This document shows, piece after piece, positions 61,015 to 64,000 of a stretch of DNA of 64,000 nucleotides (position 1 is its first letter; the number at the start of each line of letters is the position of its first letter). This stretch comes from an uncultured Eubacterium sp. (GTDB lineage: Bacteria > Bacillota > Clostridia > Lachnospirales > Lachnospiraceae): contig CAJUIL010000021.1 of the NCBI GenBank assembly GCA_910586225.1, positions 3,355-67,354 of the forward strand, written 5' to 3'. Under the pieces are notes generated by a model. It made no database searches and was not told where the DNA came from. It saw only the letters and a list, made by a program, of their open reading frames with translations. The position numbers were made by a program, and so were the translations under genes.

Positions 61015-61076
61015 AACCAGCTGTCACGTGATAGGCGTATTTTCATATATTGGATAAAAAGCTGCCAGGTGATCTT

Positions 61077-62879
61077 ATGTCCAACAATAATCCAAAACGT
61101 GAAAATCTGCTTAATCTTGCGCTTGACGCGACTGACCGGGAACTGGAGCAATCTCCCAGCCTGCAAATAGGGTATGACCAGACGGGGCGTATATGGGAGC
61201 TGATCATCCGATATTCTGCGGGATTAGACGAGCTGCGGCAGGAGCTTCCGCAGATTTCGATCGTGAAATTGCTAAACGGATACGCGGTTGCGACTGTACC
61301 GCAGCAGTTGATGGATACATTTACAGATCGTACAGAAATTGAATATATTGAAAAACCAAAGAGGCTCTTTTTCGCTGTTGACCAGGGAATCAGAGCTTCT
61401 TGTATTAATTCGGTGCAGTCCTCGTTCCTACGGCTGAGCGGTAAGGGGGTTTTGTGCGGCATTGCGGACAGCGGTATCGATTGGCGGCATCCTGATTTTT
61501 GCAATCCCGACGGAACGACACGGATCGCGGCAATCTGGGATCAGACGTTGATCCCGGACGCAGCCCGCGGTATGTATCCTCCATCAGGCTATGACCGGGG
61601 TGTACAATTTACAAGAGAGCAGATCAATGCTGCATTAAGGGAAACGGGGCAGACAATTATAATAGAAGAAGGCCCAGAAGCCAGTGTGCAGCAGTATGTC
61701 AGGCTGACCGGAGACAGCAGCGGGCATGGGACGCACGTAGCAGGCATTTTAGCAGGCAACGGCAGAGCATCCGGCGGCCGCTACCGCGGCGTGGCATATG
61801 AAAGCGAGCTGATCATCGTCAAGCTTGGTATACCGCGGGAGGAGGGATTTCCAAGTACGGTCGAGCTTATGATGGCAGTCGATTATATGATAAGAAAAGC
61901 ACGTGAAATGGGGCTTCCGATCGCGTTAAACCTGAGCTTTGGAAACAACTACGGATCTCATAGCGGATCTTCTTTGATTGAGACTTATTTAAACAGCCTG
62001 AGCGGATACTGGAAAAACGTGATCGCCGCAGGAACTGGAAATGAGGGCACTGCAAGCGTCCATACGTCCCTGCAGGTCCGTTCCGGGGAAGGGCATCCTG
62101 AAAATACTGCACAGTTTGTTATAAGCACATACGAAGCTTTTTTGAGCATTCAAATCTGGAAATCCTATTCTGATGAAATCGATATTCAGATCGTACACCC
62201 GTCTGGACAGTCAGCAGGTCCGATACAGCGCATTTTAGGTACGCAGCGTTTCCGAATACAGCAGACAGAGATTTTGCTTTATTACGGAGAGCCAAGTCCT
62301 TACAGTGTCTATCAGGAAATCTTTTTAGAATTTTTGCCGGTTGCGGACTTTATTGACAGCGGAGTGTGGGAAATACGCATGGTTCCACGGAGCCTTGTAG
62401 ACGGAAATATCGATATGTGGATGCCAGGCGGGGGTATCTTAAACCGCGGAACAGGATTTTTGTACCCTACAGAGTCAACGACACTTACCATTCCATCCAC
62501 AGCGGAAAAGGTCATTTCCGTAGCTGCTTACAATTCCAGGACAAACCAGGCTGCAGATTTTTCCGGCAGAGGCTATACGCGCGTGACCGGGCAGGTGAAG
62601 CCGGACCTGGCGGCACCTGGGGTCGGGATTGTGTCGTCAGTGCCAGGCGGAGGGTATGGGGTGAAGAGCGGGACTTCGATGGCGACGCCGTTTGTGGCGG
62701 GGAGTGCGGCGTTGTTGATGCAGTGGGGGATTGTGGATGGGAATGATCCATATTTGTATGGGGAGAAGGTGAAGGCTTATTTGATCAAAGGGGCGAGGCG
62801 GCTGGAGGCGTTTGAGGAGTATCCGAATCCGCAGTTGGGGTATGGGGCGCTTTGCTTGCGGGACAGTATACCAGTATAA
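61077..62879 (+). CDS. S8 subtilase, Csp-like (inserted jelly-roll-type domain)
   Basis: 600 residues. The catalytic triad is intact: Asp131 (IADSGIDWRHPDF), His217 (SSGHGTHVAG) and Ser534 (GTSMATPFVAG). A ~120-residue prodomain precedes it, and a ~150-residue beta insertion (about 340-490) separates the oxyanion Asn region (GTGNEGT) from the Ser, as in clostridial Csp germination proteases. No signal peptide is visible, again as in Csp proteins, which act in the spore. If the organism sporulates it could process a cortex hydrolase; otherwise it is a cytoplasmic or released protease. ATG 61077 follows AGGTGAT; TTG 61050 is a longer alternative. Confidence 0.83.
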   Translation: MSNNNPKRENLLNLALDATDRELEQSPSLQIGYDQTGRIWELIIRYSAGLDELRQELPQISIVKLLNGYAVATVPQQLMDTFTDRTEIEYIEKPKRLFFAVDQGIRASCINSVQSSFLRLSGKGVLCGIADSGIDWRHPDFCNPDGTTRIAAIWDQTLIPDAARGMYPPSGYDRGVQFTREQINAALRETGQTIIIEEGPEASVQQYVRLTGDSSGHGTHVAGILAGNGRASGGRYRGVAYESELIIVKLGIPREEGFPSTVELMMAVDYMIRKAREMGLPIALNLSFGNNYGSHSGSSLIETYLNSLSGYWKNVIAAGTGNEGTASVHTSLQVRSGEGHPENTAQFVISTYEAFLSIQIWKSYSDEIDIQIVHPSGQSAGPIQRILGTQRFRIQQTEILLYYGEPSPYSVYQEIFLEFLPVADFIDSGVWEIRMVPRSLVDGNIDMWMPGGGILNRGTGFLYPTESTTLTIPSTAEKVISVAAYNSRTNQAADFSGRGYTRVTGQVKPDLAAPGVGIVSSVPGGGYGVKSGTSMATPFVAGSAALLMQWGIVDGNDPYLYGEKVKAYLIKGARRLEAFEEYPNPQLGYGALCLRDSIPV

Positions 62880-63252
62880 AAAACAGCTTTCTGGTTATAT
62901 TTTAATTGTAATTGTAACTGTTCAGCACCCCGTTAAGGGCACATTGATTTTTGGACAAAACAGAGAAAATAAAATTTCTGTTTCGTCATTGCTTTAGTGT
63001 AAAAAGTGGATAACTTTCTAGTATAACTGCCAAGTGCTTTTGGGTTGTGGATTACTGAAACATAATTCCCCAGTTGTATCACAGATAACAGAGTAATTGT
63101 GGATTTTATCCGAGTGTTACCGGCAATTAGCTCTTGTTTTTTACTGTTTATCCACCGTCATTTTGACAGTATATCAAAACGACACGATTCGCTTTTTGGA
63201 CCATTTTCCGTTAAAATAGAAGTATCAAATTTAACGGAAGAAGGTGGTCTGA
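62880..63252. other. intergenic region and left end of the IS66-type element
   Basis: No ORF with coding support. The left boundary of the insertion element must lie here, but its terminal inverted repeat cannot be set without the right end. A perfect repeat CCGTTAAA (63208-63215) / TTTAACGG (63230-63237) lies 4 nt before the SD GGTGG of the transposase gene and could fold to limit its translation. Confidence 0.45.
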
Positions 63253-64000
63253 ATGCCAGTAAATGTTACACTTGAAATGGTTCAGCAATTGCTTGAACAG
63301 AATGCTTCATTGCTCAGGCAAAATGAAATTCTCACAGCAACTATTGCTGAGTTAAATCAGACCATACAGGAACTGAAGGAACAGCTTAATAAGAACTCCA
63401 AAAACAGTTCCAAACCACCTTCAAGTGATGGCTATAAAAAACCTGCTCCTAAGAGTCTGCGCAAACCATCCGGAAAAAAGGTCGGTGGACAGGATGGACA
63501 TCAGGGGATACATTTAGCGGTAATAACAGCTCCGGATGAAATAGTCAAACATATGCCCTCCGCATGTAAAGGATGCCAGCATTATCAGATATGCAAAGGC
63601 ACTGCATGTATTGCGCAGAAACGCCATGTTATTGACGCGGTTGTTACAGTCAATGTAACGGAGCATCAGGCACTGGAACTTCCAGTCTGTATGCTGCATG
63701 GAGATACCCGCACAGGTGCTTTCCCTTCTGACGTAAAAGCAACCGTACAGTATGGTGAAAACCTTCAGGCATTAGCTGTTGCACTAAATACCGTAGGCGC
63801 AGTCAGCATCAAACGTACCCATGAGATTCTTTCCGGAGTATTTAACATTCCGATTGCAACAGGAACGGTCAGCAGCATGGTAAAAAGATGCGCTGACAGT
63901 CTGAGTGAAACAGTAGGTAAGATCAAGGATAAGATGATCGGTTCTGCGCTTGGACATTTCGACGAAACCGGAACCAGAGTGGATAAAAAACTCTGGTGGG
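63253..64000 (+). CDS. IS66 family transposase (TnpC), cut by the window edge
   Basis: At least 249 codons, open to the last base. An N-terminal coiled coil (LEQNASLLRQNEILTATIAEL) leads to KNSKNSSKPPSSDGY, the IS66 hallmark, then a Cys-rich zinc-binding region (CKGC...CKGTAC) and the beginning of the catalytic core with FDETGTRVDKKLWW, which supplies the first acidic residue of the DDE triad. GAAGGTGG precedes the ATG. Accessory IS66 genes tnpA/tnpB are not seen upstream, so it may belong to the single-gene subgroup. The 3' end and right inverted repeat lie outside. Confidence 0.9.
   Translation, partial: MPVNVTLEMVQQLLEQNASLLRQNEILTATIAELNQTIQELKEQLNKNSKNSSKPPSSDGYKKPAPKSLRKPSGKKVGGQDGHQGIHLAVITAPDEIVKHMPSACKGCQHYQICKGTACIAQKRHVIDAVVTVNVTEHQALELPVCMLHGDTRTGAFPSDVKATVQYGENLQALAVALNTVGAVSIKRTHEILSGVFNIPIATGTVSSMVKRCADSLSETVGKIKDKMIGSALGHFDETGTRVDKKLWW

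Noticed and set aside
1..64000. CRISPR arrays, tRNA and rRNA genes
   Set aside because: No regularly spaced repeats and no cloverleaf or rRNA-like segments were seen on either strand.

Overview
The window looks like chromosomal DNA of a low-to-mid GC, strictly anaerobic Firmicute of the class Clostridia, most likely a gut-type Lachnospiraceae. This is inferred from the SCIFF ranthipeptide locus, the large DUF5717/DUF5716-type operon, fused SecDF, stand-alone AICAR transformylase, anaerobic HemZ, strong AGGAGG ribosome sites and sigma-A promoters. I see no rRNA, tRNA or CRISPR array. One IS66-type transposase gene runs off the right edge. Coordinates and motifs were read by eye; family names are from memory of conserved motifs, not from searches.

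Layout. 1-358: a promoter, a structured RNA region closed by an 11-bp helix, and a terminator, then a membrane metallophosphoesterase. 1.6-9.8 kb: small membrane proteins, a HAD phosphatase, a cadherin-like membrane protein, clpC, a conserved small protein and radA. 9.9-13.2 kb: a NYN-domain protein, then an operon of two tandem ATP-grasp ligases plus an eight-cysteine protein. 13.2-22.0 kb: an arabinoside uptake and cleavage locus (divergent ArsR-type regulator, lipoprotein, two permeases, GH43, GH51, YesL) with no ATPase. 22.1-27.9 kb: stand-alone AICAR transformylase, a type I toxin with an antisense RNA promoter (too short to stand out as a normal ORF), the SCIFF peptide and its radical SAM maturase, and SecDF. 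28.0-28.5 kb: an XRE regulator divergent from a promoter driving a ~160-nt structured RNA, with a 19-bp palindromic operator between them. 28.6-35.8 kb: rel, MBL hydrolase, hemZ, rarA and a type Ic aspartate aminotransferase. 35.9-44.5 kb: crotonase, secreted multidomain wall protein, mutY, UDP-galactopyranose mutase, glycosyltransferase, upp and a PLP aminotransferase.

44.7-51.9 kb holds an uncharacterised operon: a 1181-residue beta/solenoid protein, an actin/Hsp70-fold-like protein, a TPR protein, a membrane coiled-coil protein and a CsoR-like metal sensor. 52.0-57.1 kb, on the minus strand: a soluble chemoreceptor with a CZB-like zinc domain, and a decayed nucleoside salvage operon (BMP lipoprotein, frameshifted and truncated ABC ATPase joined to the last ~34 codons of a permease, GntR regulator, PNP with an Asp-to-Ser change). 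57.3-62.9 kb: a lipoprotein solute receptor overlapping a hybrid histidine kinase, then a Csp-like subtilase. The IS66-type transposase fills the right end.

The least explained items are the two structured RNAs, the 44.7-51.6 kb operon and the tandem ATP-grasp operon.
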